Below, piece after piece: positions 51,362 to 59,395 of a stretch of 64,000 nucleotides of DNA. The notes beneath the pieces are model-generated. The model did no database searches. It had not been told where the DNA came from and worked only from the letters and a program-made list of their open reading frames with translations. Numbering within the stretch: the stretch's first letter is position 1; each line of letters starts with the position of its first letter. The DNA is from Flavobacteriales bacterium. GTDB lineage: Bacteria > Bacteroidota > Bacteroidia > Flavobacteriales_D > Crocinitomicaceae. The stretch is taken from positions 1 through 64,000 of the forward strand of contig CANGJM010000011.1 in the NCBI GenBank assembly GCA_947454525.1, given 5' to 3'. The position numbers and the translations under genes were made by a program.

Positions 51362-52516
51362 ATGATGAAAGCACTTTTCTCTCTTTTCTTTTTGTTTCTC
51401 GCTTTGAGTTCATTCTCACAAAATCAATCGAAACTAAAAGTCATCGAAACAGGAATCGAAACCTTTAAAATGACTGACTCTGGTGAACCCAAAAGTATAA
51501 AAACGTGGACGGTTTCACCACTGACAAAGATAGATATTTACGAAGCAGGTGGTTTTTTAAGCAACCATAACGTGGTAACATTCTATACCGATAAGGAAAC
51601 ATTTGAAGTGAAGGTTTCTTTGAAAAAACCTATATATGATTTCATCTTTCTTTACAAAGGTGATACATGTTATACACGTGTTCATTTTAATCAAGTTCCA
51701 GATTATTTAGACACACTGCGAAAAGGTAAAAAATACAATCTTACGGAAAAAAGCGAACTCCCAAAATTCACTTATCAGGATATGAATCACCCCGAGTTAG
51801 TATCCTTACGCAGAAAATACAATCTCGATTCGATTGCTGGTACTGCGAGTGAAATTCAACAAATGATCAATTTAATGCATTGGGTACATAATACAATCCA
51901 ACACGATGGACAACATGAAATTCCCAAAATAAAAAATGCTGATAATATGATTCAAGCATGTAAAGACACTAGTAGAGGATTGAATTGTCGAGGTTTAGCA
52001 ATTACTCTGAATGAATGTTATTTAGCAATGGGTTTTAAATCTCGTTATGTAACGTGTATGCCACGTGAGTTGGAATTTGAAGATTGTCACGTCATCAATA
52101 TGGTATATTCAAATTATTTAAAAAAGTGGATTTATTTAGACCCAACGAATAATGCATATATAATGGATGAAAAAGGAACTTTATTGAGTATTGAAGAAGT
52201 TCGTCAAAGAATGATAGAAAAAAAACTTTTGATATTAAATCCAGAAGCTAATTGGAATAATCTTGAGGCTACAGACCCTAAATTTTATTTGACATTTTAT
52301 ATGGCGAAAAATTTATACAGAATTCAATGTCCTGTTTCAAGTGAATACAATTATGAAACACCGGCTCAAAATAAAACTGTAGAGTACATTGAATTACTAC
52401 CGCTTAATGCATTAAATTCTGTTCCACAGAAAAAGGAATCTTCCAAAAGTGATACTGGTTCTAAATTTATTCAATATGTAACATACGACCCTGTTAGATT
52501 TTGGGCTAAACCGTAG
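51362..52516 (+). CDS. transglutaminase-like domain protein, exported
   Basis: A 384-residue protein. The signal peptide ends in FSQ (MKALFSLFFLFLALSSFSQ). The N-terminal half (about 20-160) is strand-rich; the transglutaminase-like core follows: Cys in GLNCRGLAITLNECYLAMGFKSRYV (about residue 210), His in EDCHVINMVYS and Asp in WIYLDPTNNAYI, in the right order for a papain-like catalytic triad. It could be a protease, amidase or structural homologue, acting in the periplasm. Substrate unknown. The adjacent gene downstream is unrelated but in the same direction (24 nt). Confidence 0.75.
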   Translation: MMKALFSLFFLFLALSSFSQNQSKLKVIETGIETFKMTDSGEPKSIKTWTVSPLTKIDIYEAGGFLSNHNVVTFYTDKETFEVKVSLKKPIYDFIFLYKGDTCYTRVHFNQVPDYLDTLRKGKKYNLTEKSELPKFTYQDMNHPELVSLRRKYNLDSIAGTASEIQQMINLMHWVHNTIQHDGQHEIPKIKNADNMIQACKDTSRGLNCRGLAITLNECYLAMGFKSRYVTCMPRELEFEDCHVINMVYSNYLKKWIYLDPTNNAYIMDEKGTLLSIEEVRQRMIEKKLLILNPEANWNNLEATDPKFYLTFYMAKNLYRIQCPVSSEYNYETPAQNKTVEYIELLPLNALNSVPQKKESSKSDTGSKFIQYVTYDPVRFWAKP

Positions 52517-52541
52517 GTGGGATGATCAATATTGAAAAACT

Positions 52542-53522
52542 ATGAAGATCCTTTTATCGCTATTAATGTCAGTTTGCTGTACAGAATTATTTGGTCAAAA
52601 CTACGTTGAATATCAAAAAACGTTTAACCGAATTGACAATGACATTTTATCTAATAATTTATCGATAGCTTCAAAACGACTTGATACAATTTATCATTCT
52701 TTTGATTTCATCTATGCAAAACATTGTATCAAAGCATTACAAATATCTTGTCTTCAAAATGACACTTCTGATGTAGACAAATGGCTCAAGAAATGTTTTA
52801 TTCAAGGAGTACCTTTTTGGATCATTCGGAATAATGAAATAACATCCAAAGTGTTTCAATATCCACAGACAAAAAATACCCTATTATCTTATGACAGTTT
52901 AAGAACAATTTACAATTCATCTTTAAACATTCAAATCTCTAGGACAATTGATAGCTTATATGTTCTTGACCAAAAATATACAAATAAAGTAAACAATGGT
53001 TTCATTTTGTTTCGACATACTATTTACGGAATTTTATGGCTAAACAATAACCGAAGACAATTTAATGTGATTAAAGATATCATTGACCAATACGGTTTCC
53101 CTGGAGAAAAATTAATTGGATTATCACAGTATTACCAAGACTCAATTGAAGCGAAAAAAGATGTATTATTTTATGGTCCATCAATTGACGACTATAGAGC
53201 ATACATCATGCTCATTCATTATTTTAGTAGTCCTCGCGATGACATCAATGAAGCATTAATTACAAGTGTTCGTCAAGGTTTCTTACCTGCATATCAATAT
53301 GGCGCAATAAATGATTTTAATGTTCTTTATGGAAAGAAAAAAAACAGTTCTGAATTTTATAATGTTTGGCATGACGACCCAAACATTGAAAATAATCCCC
53401 AAATTAATTCGCGTAGACAACTTATCGGATTATCTCCCATTTTAGAACAAAATAGAAATAATCAAATAAGTACAGACCGTAGAAAAAGTAAAACAATTAA
53501 CTCGGAGATTATTCTTGAATAG
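52542..53522 (+). CDS. exported hypothetical protein of a two-member local family
   Basis: A 326-residue protein with a signal peptide (KILLSLLMSVCCTELFGQ) and alpha-helical repeats (LSIASKRLDTIYHSFDFIYAKHCIKALQ...WLKKCFIQGVPFWIIR), YGFPGEKLIGLSQYYQDSIE, and a C-terminal part with GFLPAYQYGAINDFNVLYG and RRQLIGLSPILEQ. Similar segments in the same order occur in the protein at 33005, so they are distant paralogs. Function unknown; Asn-rich C-terminus. It follows the transglutaminase-like gene after 24 nt. Confidence 0.6.
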   Translation: MKILLSLLMSVCCTELFGQNYVEYQKTFNRIDNDILSNNLSIASKRLDTIYHSFDFIYAKHCIKALQISCLQNDTSDVDKWLKKCFIQGVPFWIIRNNEITSKVFQYPQTKNTLLSYDSLRTIYNSSLNIQISRTIDSLYVLDQKYTNKVNNGFILFRHTIYGILWLNNNRRQFNVIKDIIDQYGFPGEKLIGLSQYYQDSIEAKKDVLFYGPSIDDYRAYIMLIHYFSSPRDDINEALITSVRQGFLPAYQYGAINDFNVLYGKKKNSSEFYNVWHDDPNIENNPQINSRRQLIGLSPILEQNRNNQISTDRRKSKTINSEIILE

Positions 53523-53547
53523 TTGAAAAAAATTATTGCCTTATCCT

Positions 53548-53829
53548 ATGATTACAAGTAATCAAGCAACAATTATCAAGAATGTCCTTGACAGAATTAA
53601 ACCGACACTGATTGGTGTTTTTGGTTCATATGCGCGTGGAGAAGAAAACGAAAATAGTGACCTTGATTTACTAATTGATTTTGAACAAAAGGTAGGCTTA
53701 CTGGAATTAATTGGCATTGAACAGGAATTAACGGAATTGTTAGGAATCAAAGTTGACCTAATTACAGAAAGATCCGTTCATCCTTCACTCAAACCATCGA
53801 TTGAAAAAGATTTAATCAGAATTGTTTAA
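53548..53829 (+). CDS. MNT-type nucleotidyltransferase (MntA-like antitoxin family)
   Basis: A 93-residue minimal nucleotidyltransferase. The active site is intact: GSYARGEENENSDLDLLIDF places Gly26-Ser27 and Asp38/Asp40 as the GS...DxD motif, followed by LLELIGIEQELTELLGIKVDLIT. Such proteins usually pair with a HEPN toxin and silence it by adding AMP. No HEPN partner follows; the next gene is on the opposite strand. The frame extends four residues upstream to a TTG (53536), but the ATG at 53548 is shared with the truncated copy at 50997 and is preferred. Confidence 0.85.
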   Translation: MITSNQATIIKNVLDRIKPTLIGVFGSYARGEENENSDLDLLIDFEQKVGLLELIGIEQELTELLGIKVDLITERSVHPSLKPSIEKDLIRIV

Positions 53830-53847
53830 CGCTTCGATAACTCCGAA

Positions 53848-53902
53848 AACAGAATAAATTCACCACGAAAATAGATTGATTCTACCAAGATTTAGGAGTG
53901 AT
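53848..53902 (+). pseudogene. short remnant resembling the TPR-like gene at 50510
   Basis: CTACCAAGATTTAGG at 53882-53896 and flanking words (AATTCACCACGAAAATAGATTG) match the part of the 50510 gene that encodes NLDWYYQDLG. No open frame remains. It suggests that the gene pair TPR-like plus MNT was once duplicated and then decayed. Confidence 0.35.
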
Positions 53903-53911
53903 AATCAATCC

Positions 53912-54604
53912 TTATGAAATTTTACAGGACTTATTTAGCTGATAAAAACCCAAAACCATAATTACTAGATAAATAACCGTCGCAAAGGTTAACCCCGCAA
54001 TTGGGAAAGCGAATAGAAAAACAATGGAATAAAGCAAGTAACTTATTTGCCTTAAACGAAATTGATCTTGATACGTTACTTTTTTAGGTCGCAGCATAAG
54101 AAGGAATCCGAGTAACGAAAAACCTGTGAAATAGCAATAAAGCGGATAGCCCTCAATTCCTGAATCGGACTTCCATAAAATGATGGATTGAAAGAAACAA
54201 AGCACAATGGAAAGTGAGACCATCGCTTTAAATTCAATCGTTTTTTTATCGACAATACCTTCACTTTGAACTAATTCATTACATTCCGAGGGAAAGTCAA
54301 ATTGTTCTTGGGATACCGGCATCGTTTGTAGGCGATTTCGAAACATGAGATCGATATAATTCAAGGGAAATGCCTTCCGAAATGAAAGAAATACCAAAAA
54401 ATGCTTTTCGTTAATCGGCAAATTCTCCTCACCTAAAACGTGCTTATGATAATCCAATTTTAGCTGAAGTTCCGTTAATTCATCGTCAGGAATACGTACA
54501 GATTGATTAGGCGACAGGACATATGCATGTCCATTTTTCGTCCTTGCTTGAACACTTCTCGCTGCATAAAGTGACCCCGGAGTAATAAATTTAAATTGTG
54601 CCAT
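53912..54604 (-). CDS. hypothetical membrane protein
   Basis: A 230-residue protein with a soluble N-terminal half (about 1-120) and four hydrophobic helices in the C-terminal half (starting at about residues 128, 149, 185 and 205), separated by short polar loops such as RPKKVTYQDQFRLRQISY. The N-terminal part has a strand-rich start (AQFKFITPGSLYAARSVQAR) and a charged helix. No family recognised. It lies 17 nt from the next minus-strand gene, so the two may be co-expressed. Confidence 0.55.
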   Translation of the reverse strand: MAQFKFITPGSLYAARSVQARTKNGHAYVLSPNQSVRIPDDELTELQLKLDYHKHVLGEENLPINEKHFLVFLSFRKAFPLNYIDLMFRNRLQTMPVSQEQFDFPSECNELVQSEGIVDKKTIEFKAMVSLSIVLCFFQSIILWKSDSGIEGYPLYCYFTGFSLLGFLLMLRPKKVTYQDQFRLRQISYLLYSIVFLFAFPIAGLTFATVIYLVIMVLGFYQLNKSCKIS

Positions 54605-54621
54605 CTAGGAGAATTTGAGAA

Positions 54622-55083
54622 TTAAAAATTGCTTAAGAGTCGGACATCGTCAACAGAAACAACCAATGGTTCATTGGCCTTTGACTGAATGAGCACTAGA
54701 TTATTTTTGCTTTTCGACATGACTTTCACCGAGCCAAAACCGATGCATGTGTAGTTTCCATAATAACCGAAAAGGCCATGAATACCAATGTTCCGTTTTA
54801 AATCTAAAAAGTCAATTTCATCAATTTTTTCTATTTCCGACAGTGAAATAGAAATTGAACCTGCTACTCGTTGAAAAACAAGTTCAGTTTCATTCCGATA
54901 TATTTTCCACGGAATGAGTATCAACGAAGCCATTATTGCACCTAGAAATAGGATACAAATACTGATAATAAGGGAGAATTGAGTTTTTGTAAAAAACAAA
55001 AGTAAAATGAGCACAACGAAAATTGCAGGTATGATTAGTACCGTTTGCCGATCGTAACTAGATGGAATGACGTTTTTCGACAT
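54622..55083 (-). CDS. membrane protein with PH-like domain
   Basis: A 153-residue protein with two close N-terminal helices (about 15-32 and 36-58: VLIIPAIFVVLILLLFFT, FSLIISICILFLGAIMASLILI) followed by a strand-rich domain of about 90 residues (IYRNETELVFQRVAGSISISLSEIEKID... GLFGYYGNYTCIGFGSVKVMSKSKNNLVLIQS), the layout of bacterial PH-domain proteins (bPH family). A signalling or structural role at the inner membrane is possible. It sits upstream of the four-helix gene on the same strand. Confidence 0.6.
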   Translation of the reverse strand: MSKNVIPSSYDRQTVLIIPAIFVVLILLLFFTKTQFSLIISICILFLGAIMASLILIPWKIYRNETELVFQRVAGSISISLSEIEKIDEIDFLDLKRNIGIHGLFGYYGNYTCIGFGSVKVMSKSKNNLVLIQSKANEPLVVSVDDVRLLSNF

Positions 55084-55125
55084 GTCATAATTTGATGCGA
55101 GATAAAACGATACAGCCGGAAAAAT

Positions 55126-55320
55126 TTAAGCTTTATTTGGCGTAATCAGCTTCTTATTGGCCATTCTGATTAATCCAGTTACAGCAATAAATCCAAATCC
55201 AACAACTAACTTGTAGCTCTGGAAAATATTGTCTTGAAATAAGTCAGTCAAAGCACTGATTAAAATCACTAGGAAAAAAATCCAGATTATTGCAAAAACG
55301 ATCAAAGTTGTGTTTTTCAT
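55126..55320 (-). CDS. 64-residue small membrane protein
   Basis: Two hydrophobic helices (about 6-28: LIVFAIIWIFFLVILISALT; and 38-54: LVVGFGFIAVTGLI) with a short polar loop (DLFQDNIFQSYK) and a basic C-terminus (RMANKKLITPNKA) give a hairpin membrane protein. It is the first of three minus-strand membrane-protein genes, 42 nt from the PH-like one. No family recognised. The 171-bp gap to its right (55321-55491) is AT-rich and has a short resemblance to the 3' end of the MNT gene. Confidence 0.55.
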   Translation of the reverse strand: MKNTTLIVFAIIWIFFLVILISALTDLFQDNIFQSYKLVVGFGFIAVTGLIRMANKKLITPNKA

Positions 55321-55491
55321 AGCATGAAAATTTATAATTTGTTATCCCTTACTTGTTCTTTTGTTTTACTAAGTGATAACATAGTACTAAGAACTACAAT
55401 CAAATTTAACGATAAAAAAATCAATTCATCACAAACGCAAACAATTAATTTTGAAGGAACTAATCCGAATTGTTTAACGCTCCGTTAAAAC

Positions 55492-55926
55492 CTAATTCAA
55501 CTCTGGAAACGGAATCAATTCCATGGCATTGGTGTAATCAGAGCCTTCGAGTGGATAAAGAATCAAAAGATTTTCGTTGGTGAATTCAAATTCAAATTCA
55601 CGTTTTTCATCGGGAAAAATCATCGTGACGTAGTGTTTTTCGTGATCAAACTCCATCTTTCCATGAACTCCTTTTCCCGCTGCTAATTTCTGAAGATTCG
55701 TGAGTAGGCAGTTTCCGGATTGGTAAAAAATGATGACTTCTTGTTGCAAGGACTGCTTAAAACTCACCGCTCCATCTGGGGAAATGGTTTTTTCCACCAT
55801 CCAAACTTTGCTGTTGCCATCCGTAAATCCCTGAGTGAAATCTACCGTGTCCGTGCGGATGCTCCCTGAACATGCGCTCAACAAGGAAACAAGCAGGAGA
55901 AAACTAAAAAAGTAACTTTTCTTCAT
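55492..55926 (-). CDS. putative lipoprotein, unknown function
   Basis: A 144-residue protein with signal peptide KKSYFFSFLLLVSLLSAC (lipobox LSAC, Cys near residue 19). The mature part is strand-rich (VWMVEKTISPDGAVSFKQSL, EVIIFYQSGNCLLTNLQK, HYVTMIFPDEKREFEFEFTNENLLILYPLEGSD), similar to lipocalin-like or DUF-type beta-sandwich lipoproteins of Bacteroidota. Its start overlaps the upstream gene by 23 bp. Confidence 0.6.
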   Translation of the reverse strand: MKKSYFFSFLLLVSLLSACSGSIRTDTVDFTQGFTDGNSKVWMVEKTISPDGAVSFKQSLQQEVIIFYQSGNCLLTNLQKLAAGKGVHGKMEFDHEKHYVTMIFPDEKREFEFEFTNENLLILYPLEGSDYTNAMELIPFPELN

Positions 55927-56578
55927 GGAGGATTTTGTTCACTTCAATGGAAACGGAATCAATGAGTTCCGGCTTCACTTTCCCTTTACAATTGTAAGAA
56001 TAAAGTTCCTCACAACTGCTGAATTCGTATTTACCATCCTTCCACTTGAACACGCAATGGTAGGCCTCGTCGTACTCATCTAAACGAAAGCGAATCACCA
56101 AATCATCGTAGGTCGATGGTCCATTTTTTCTGCGCTCAATCACATTTCCTTTGATGGTATTTGTCAATACAAGCTGACCTTTTTCGCGTTCAAAAATGAG
56201 AATACGTCTGGATTTAAAGTTTTCAGGGTCATTCGGATAGGCAGCTCCATTGACTAACAGCAAAAAGGCATTTTTCAATGAAACGGCATCATTCAATTTG
56301 AAAAAACGGAAAAACTTTGGTGAACATGATCCTAGTTGACCGTCGAGAATCGTGGTATCACATATCTTTAATTCCTTCAACAATTTCAACTCATTTCCAT
56401 CCGTAAAGGTGTTTTGATTGAAGTCTGTGGAAATGTATTCGATGCGGGAAGTTTCCTTTTTCGGAGTTTCTATCACCGTTGGCTGATCAGATTTCTGGTT
56501 CATTGTTACCATGATGATCACCACAACAAGTGTCACAAAAACAATGAGTAGGCCTTTTTTCGTTTTTAATCGATTCAT
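55904..56578 (-). CDS. single-helix membrane-anchored hypothetical protein
   Basis: A 224-residue protein with an N-terminal helix (KGLLIVFVTLVVVIIMVTM) after a basic start and a polar extracytoplasmic domain that contains FTDGNELKLLKELKICDTTILDGQLGSCS and a Cys-rich end (FKWKDGKYEFSSCEELYSYNCKGKV). It is probably periplasmic and anchored in the inner membrane. Its 3' end overlaps the following lipoprotein gene by 23 bp, which fits a functional pair. A TAATTTAG word 4 nt before the ATG may be its -7 box. No family recognised. Confidence 0.55.
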   Translation of the reverse strand: MNRLKTKKGLLIVFVTLVVVIIMVTMNQKSDQPTVIETPKKETSRIEYISTDFNQNTFTDGNELKLLKELKICDTTILDGQLGSCSPKFFRFFKLNDAVSLKNAFLLLVNGAAYPNDPENFKSRRILIFEREKGQLVLTNTIKGNVIERRKNGPSTYDDLVIRFRLDEYDEAYHCVFKWKDGKYEFSSCEELYSYNCKGKVKPELIDSVSIEVNKILHEEKLLF

Positions 56579-56587
56579 GCTTCTAAA

Positions 56588-57445
56588 TTACGAATTAAAA
56601 ATAGTGCTTGAGGCAAGAAAGGCTTTTTGAAAAGCATCCATGTCCAAACCGGTTTCGATGTTTCGTTCCGTCATCCACGCTGTCAACTGCTCTGTGGCAA
56701 GATTTCCTGTGAGCTCATCCTTCGCCATCGGACAACCGCCAAATCCTTTGATTGCTGTATCAAAACGACGACATCCACCTTCGTATGCGGATTCAATCAC
56801 CGCCGCTGCTTTTTCGCGAACGGTATGAAAATGCGCGCCAAATTCCACATTTGGCAAGGCAAATTGAAGGATAGGAAACAGATTTCGCACATCCCTTGGA
56901 TCAGCGCAACCAATTGTATCCGACAGTGCTAAAATGGAAACGCCAAAGTCTTTGTGTAACCGTTCTGACCAACTCAAAACCAATTCGGGATTCCATTCCT
57001 CCCCGTAAGGATTTCCGAATCCCATGGAAAGATATACCACCAATTCTTTCTTTGACTGTTGCGCAATGGATTGTAATTTTTCTACTTGAAACAAGGAATC
57101 TTCGATGGACGTATTCGTATTTCGTTGTTGAAATTGTTCAGAAATGGAAAATGGGTATCCTAGGTACTGAATTTCATCAAAGGATGCCGCATCGTTTGCT
57201 CCGCGCTCATTGGCAACAATCGCCAATAATTTGGAAGAAGTATTCAGGTTTAAACCCTTCAACACTTCGGCTGTATCGCGCATCTGCGGAATGGCTTTCG
57301 GAGAAACGAAACTTCCAAAATCGATGGTATCGAATCCACAGTTCAACAGTTGATTGATGTACTGCGTCTTTAATTCCGTCGGAATAAACTCATGCAATCC
57401 TTGCATCGCATCTCTTGGACACTCGACGATTTTCAAACTAGGCAT
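56588..57445 (-). CDS. hydroxymethylglutaryl-CoA lyase family protein
   Basis: A 285-residue TIM-barrel enzyme of the HMGL-like family: [22 protein letters not shown] (metal-binding Asp), [70 protein letters not shown] (His metal ligands and the signature Cys in GFGGCPMA). HMG-CoA lyase produces acetoacetate and acetyl-CoA, consistent with leucine breakdown. The first eight bases overlap the end of pyrD (57438-57445), so it is translated with pyrD; this combination is unusual and may be accidental. Confidence 0.92.
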   Translation of the reverse strand: MPSLKIVECPRDAMQGLHEFIPTELKTQYINQLLNCGFDTIDFGSFVSPKAIPQMRDTAEVLKGLNLNTSSKLLAIVANERGANDAASFDEIQYLGYPFSISEQFQQRNTNTSIEDSLFQVEKLQSIAQQSKKELVVYLSMGFGNPYGEEWNPELVLSWSERLHKDFGVSILALSDTIGCADPRDVRNLFPILQFALPNVEFGAHFHTVREKAAAVIESAYEGGCRRFDTAIKGFGGCPMAKDELTGNLATEQLTAWMTERNIETGLDMDAFQKAFLASSTIFNS

Positions 57446-58481
57446 GCTGTGCTTTTTTGATCAATGCTTGATTGATTTCCTTGATTAATCCTGGTCCTTC
57501 GTAGATGAATCCAGAATACAATTGAACCAAGGTCGCTCCAGCATCTATTTTATCTAATGCGTCTTTTGCTGTGTGAATTCCACCAACGGCAATCATTGGA
57601 ATGCTTCCCTTTGATTTTGTATGAATGTAGCGAATCACTTCCGTTGAACGTTCCGTTAAGGGCTTACCAGAAACTCCACCAGCGCCCAAAGCTTCCACTT
57701 CCGCACTCGGAGTGATTAATCCTTCGCGACTAATGGTCGTATTTGTTGCAATGAGTCCAGCGATTTTTGTTTCCTGTACAATCTCGATGATTTCATCCAA
57801 TTGTTCATTCATCAAATCTGGCGCAATTTTCAATAAAATAGGTTTTGGAGTCGCTTTCGCTTCGTTTTTTTGCTGCAAGGTGGACAATAATTCCATTAAA
57901 GGTCCTTTTTCTTGCAAGGCACGTAAGTTTGGAGTATTTGGTGAGGAAACATTCACGACAAAATAATCTACCTCATCGAACAGGGCATCAAAACATATCA
58001 GGTAATCGTTCAGCGCCTCTTCGTTGGGAGTCCACTTATTCTTCCCAATGTTTCCACCAATGATGAGTTGGTGATTTTTTCTTGCCTTCAAGTGTTTCAA
58101 GGCTTCTTGTACACCGTCGTTATTGAATCCCATGCGATTCAAAATTGCCTCGTCTTTTTTCAAACGAAACAATCGTGGGAGGTCGTTGCCTGGTTGAGCC
58201 AAGGGAGTGACGGTTCCGATTTCAATGAATCCAAAACCACAACTTTCCAATTCGTTGAAATACTTGGCATTTTTATCAAATCCAGCGGCAAGTCCAACTG
58301 GATTAGGGAATTTTAAACCGATGAATTCACGTTCCAAAGCGGGATGTTCTACGTGATACATGGAACGAAAAATCCACTTTGTTGGTGGAAATTTCACGAT
58401 TAATTGTAGGAGTCCAACAACAAAATAATGGACTTTTTCCGCGTCAAAGCGGAACAAAATGGAACGAACGATTTGGTACAT
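57438..58481 (-). CDS. pyrD: dihydroorotate dehydrogenase (quinone), class 2
   Basis: A 347-residue enzyme of pyrimidine synthesis, oxidising dihydroorotate with quinone. Features: an N-terminal helical membrane-association segment (about residues 1-45), [15 protein letters not shown] (FMN site), [16 protein letters not shown] with the catalytic Ser, [19 protein letters not shown], and [19 protein letters not shown] and [19 protein letters not shown] for phosphate binding. The frame is open from a TTG at 58487, but that TTG ends a TACATTTG box; the ATG at 58481, 3 nt after the box, is the real start. Its 3' end overlaps the HMGL-like gene by 8 bp. Confidence 0.95.
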   Translation of the reverse strand: MYQIVRSILFRFDAEKVHYFVVGLLQLIVKFPPTKWIFRSMYHVEHPALEREFIGLKFPNPVGLAAGFDKNAKYFNELESCGFGFIEIGTVTPLAQPGNDLPRLFRLKKDEAILNRMGFNNDGVQEALKHLKARKNHQLIIGGNIGKNKWTPNEEALNDYLICFDALFDEVDYFVVNVSSPNTPNLRALQEKGPLMELLSTLQQKNEAKATPKPILLKIAPDLMNEQLDEIIEIVQETKIAGLIATNTTISREGLITPSAEVEALGAGGVSGKPLTERSTEVIRYIHTKSKGSIPMIAVGGIHTAKDALDKIDAGATLVQLYSGFIYEGPGLIKEINQALIKKAQHA

Positions 58482-58484
58482 ATA

Positions 58485-58492
58485 CAAATGTA
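58485..58492 (-). promoter_or_regulatory. -7 box of pyrD
   Basis: TACATTTG on the minus strand ends 3 nt before the ATG at 58481 (leaderless). It also shows that the upstream TTG is not the start. Confidence 0.5.
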
Positions 58493-58529
58493 AAAACTAA
58501 TTTCTACATCGCAGGGAAAGTACCAAAGT

Positions 58530-58697
58530 TTAGAACCAAATCAATGCAGTAAAAACACCACCTAGGACATAAATCCAGGGATTCATGATCCATTTTTGAT
58601 ACTTTACTCCACCATAAATGGAATCAAAATCCATTCGTTGTCGAATTTGTTCGGAGCTAGGCTCTTCCCTGTCCAGTAGAAATTTTATCATGTTCAT
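58530..58697 (-). CDS. 55-residue membrane peptide coupled to ECF sigma factor
   Basis: The ATG at 58697 overlaps the TGA of the ECF sigma gene (ATGA at 58697-58694). The product (NMIKFLLDREEPSSEQIRQR... ending NPWIYVLGGVFTALIWF) has a charged N-terminal part of about 37 residues and one C-terminal transmembrane helix. Cytoplasmic helix plus membrane anchor is the minimal form of an anti-sigma factor, although no known anti-sigma domain is present. The coupling copies the arrangement at 17691. It is too short for standard gene finders, but the overlap makes a real gene likely. Confidence 0.6.
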   Translation of the reverse strand: MNMIKFLLDREEPSSEQIRQRMDFDSIYGGVKYQKWIMNPWIYVLGGVFTALIWF

Positions 58698-59266
58698 TCT
58701 TTTTTATTAAACAATTCTTTCAATTTCAAAAGCGCACGAAACGTTTTTACTTTTGCGTTATTTTCAGAAAGTCCAACAATTTCACCAATTTCTCGGAAAG
58801 AACGTTTTTCAAAAAAACGCATTTCGATTAACTGTAATTGTGCTTCCTTCAGTTTTCCTAAAGCCACTAATAATTTTGCGCGGTTTTCCTCGCTGCTGTC
58901 ATCTGTGAAATCATCCATCACCTGCTTTAAGGTTACGGAATCGATGCTCACGGTACGTTGCGCTTTTTTATCGCGGAAAGATTGATACAACTCACTCTTC
59001 GCAATGCGAAACAACCAAGAAGAGAAAGGCACTCCCCTGTTCTCATATTTTTGGATACTTCCCATTGCTTTGATGAATACACAAGAAGTGATGTCATACG
59101 CACTTTCGGTTTCATCCACACGTTTGAACACATAGCGAAAAATCGCTTCGTGGTAACGTTCGTACAAAGGAGCAAAATAACGCGGATGTTCTTTCGCACG
59201 TTCAACGAGTTTCATTTCCTCATCCAGACGAAATGCACTCTGATGGTAAGTCAAGTTGACAGCCAT
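58694..59266 (-). CDS. ECF RNA polymerase sigma factor
   Basis: A 190-residue sigma-70 family factor with region 2 (about 30-100: YERYHEAIFRYVFKRVDETESAYDITSCVFIKAMGSIQKYENRGVPFSSWLFRIAKSELYQSFRDKK) and region 4 (about 130-185: ALGKLKEAQLQLIEMRFFEKRSFREIGEIVGLSENNAKVKTFRALLKLKEL). Start ATG at 59266. The gene lies upstream of, and coupled to, a 55-residue membrane peptide. Target promoters are unknown. The 129-bp upstream gap holds no clear TAnnTTTG box. Confidence 0.92.
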   Translation of the reverse strand: MAVNLTYHQSAFRLDEEMKLVERAKEHPRYFAPLYERYHEAIFRYVFKRVDETESAYDITSCVFIKAMGSIQKYENRGVPFSSWLFRIAKSELYQSFRDKKAQRTVSIDSVTLKQVMDDFTDDSSEENRAKLLVALGKLKEAQLQLIEMRFFEKRSFREIGEIVGLSENNAKVKTFRALLKLKELFNKKE

Positions 59267-59395
59267 AAGATTTGGTTTTAGTTCTAGTTTGATTTTTTGG
59301 AGATCGCGAGGCTTGCAGTCCTCACTTATAGGGATAACGCTTAAATTTTAAAAACGTATCAGTTTTTTTGAAAAAAAATTCAAAATAAGTTGAAA

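Noticed and set aside
55324-55488. A 54-codon plus-strand frame (ATG at 55324, TAA at 55486-55488)
   Set aside because: Low-complexity Asn/Thr-rich translation with no convincing signal peptide or promoter; probably chance in AT-rich DNA. A 24-bp similarity of its end to the 3' end of the MNT gene (55461-55484) could be a remnant but is too short to claim.
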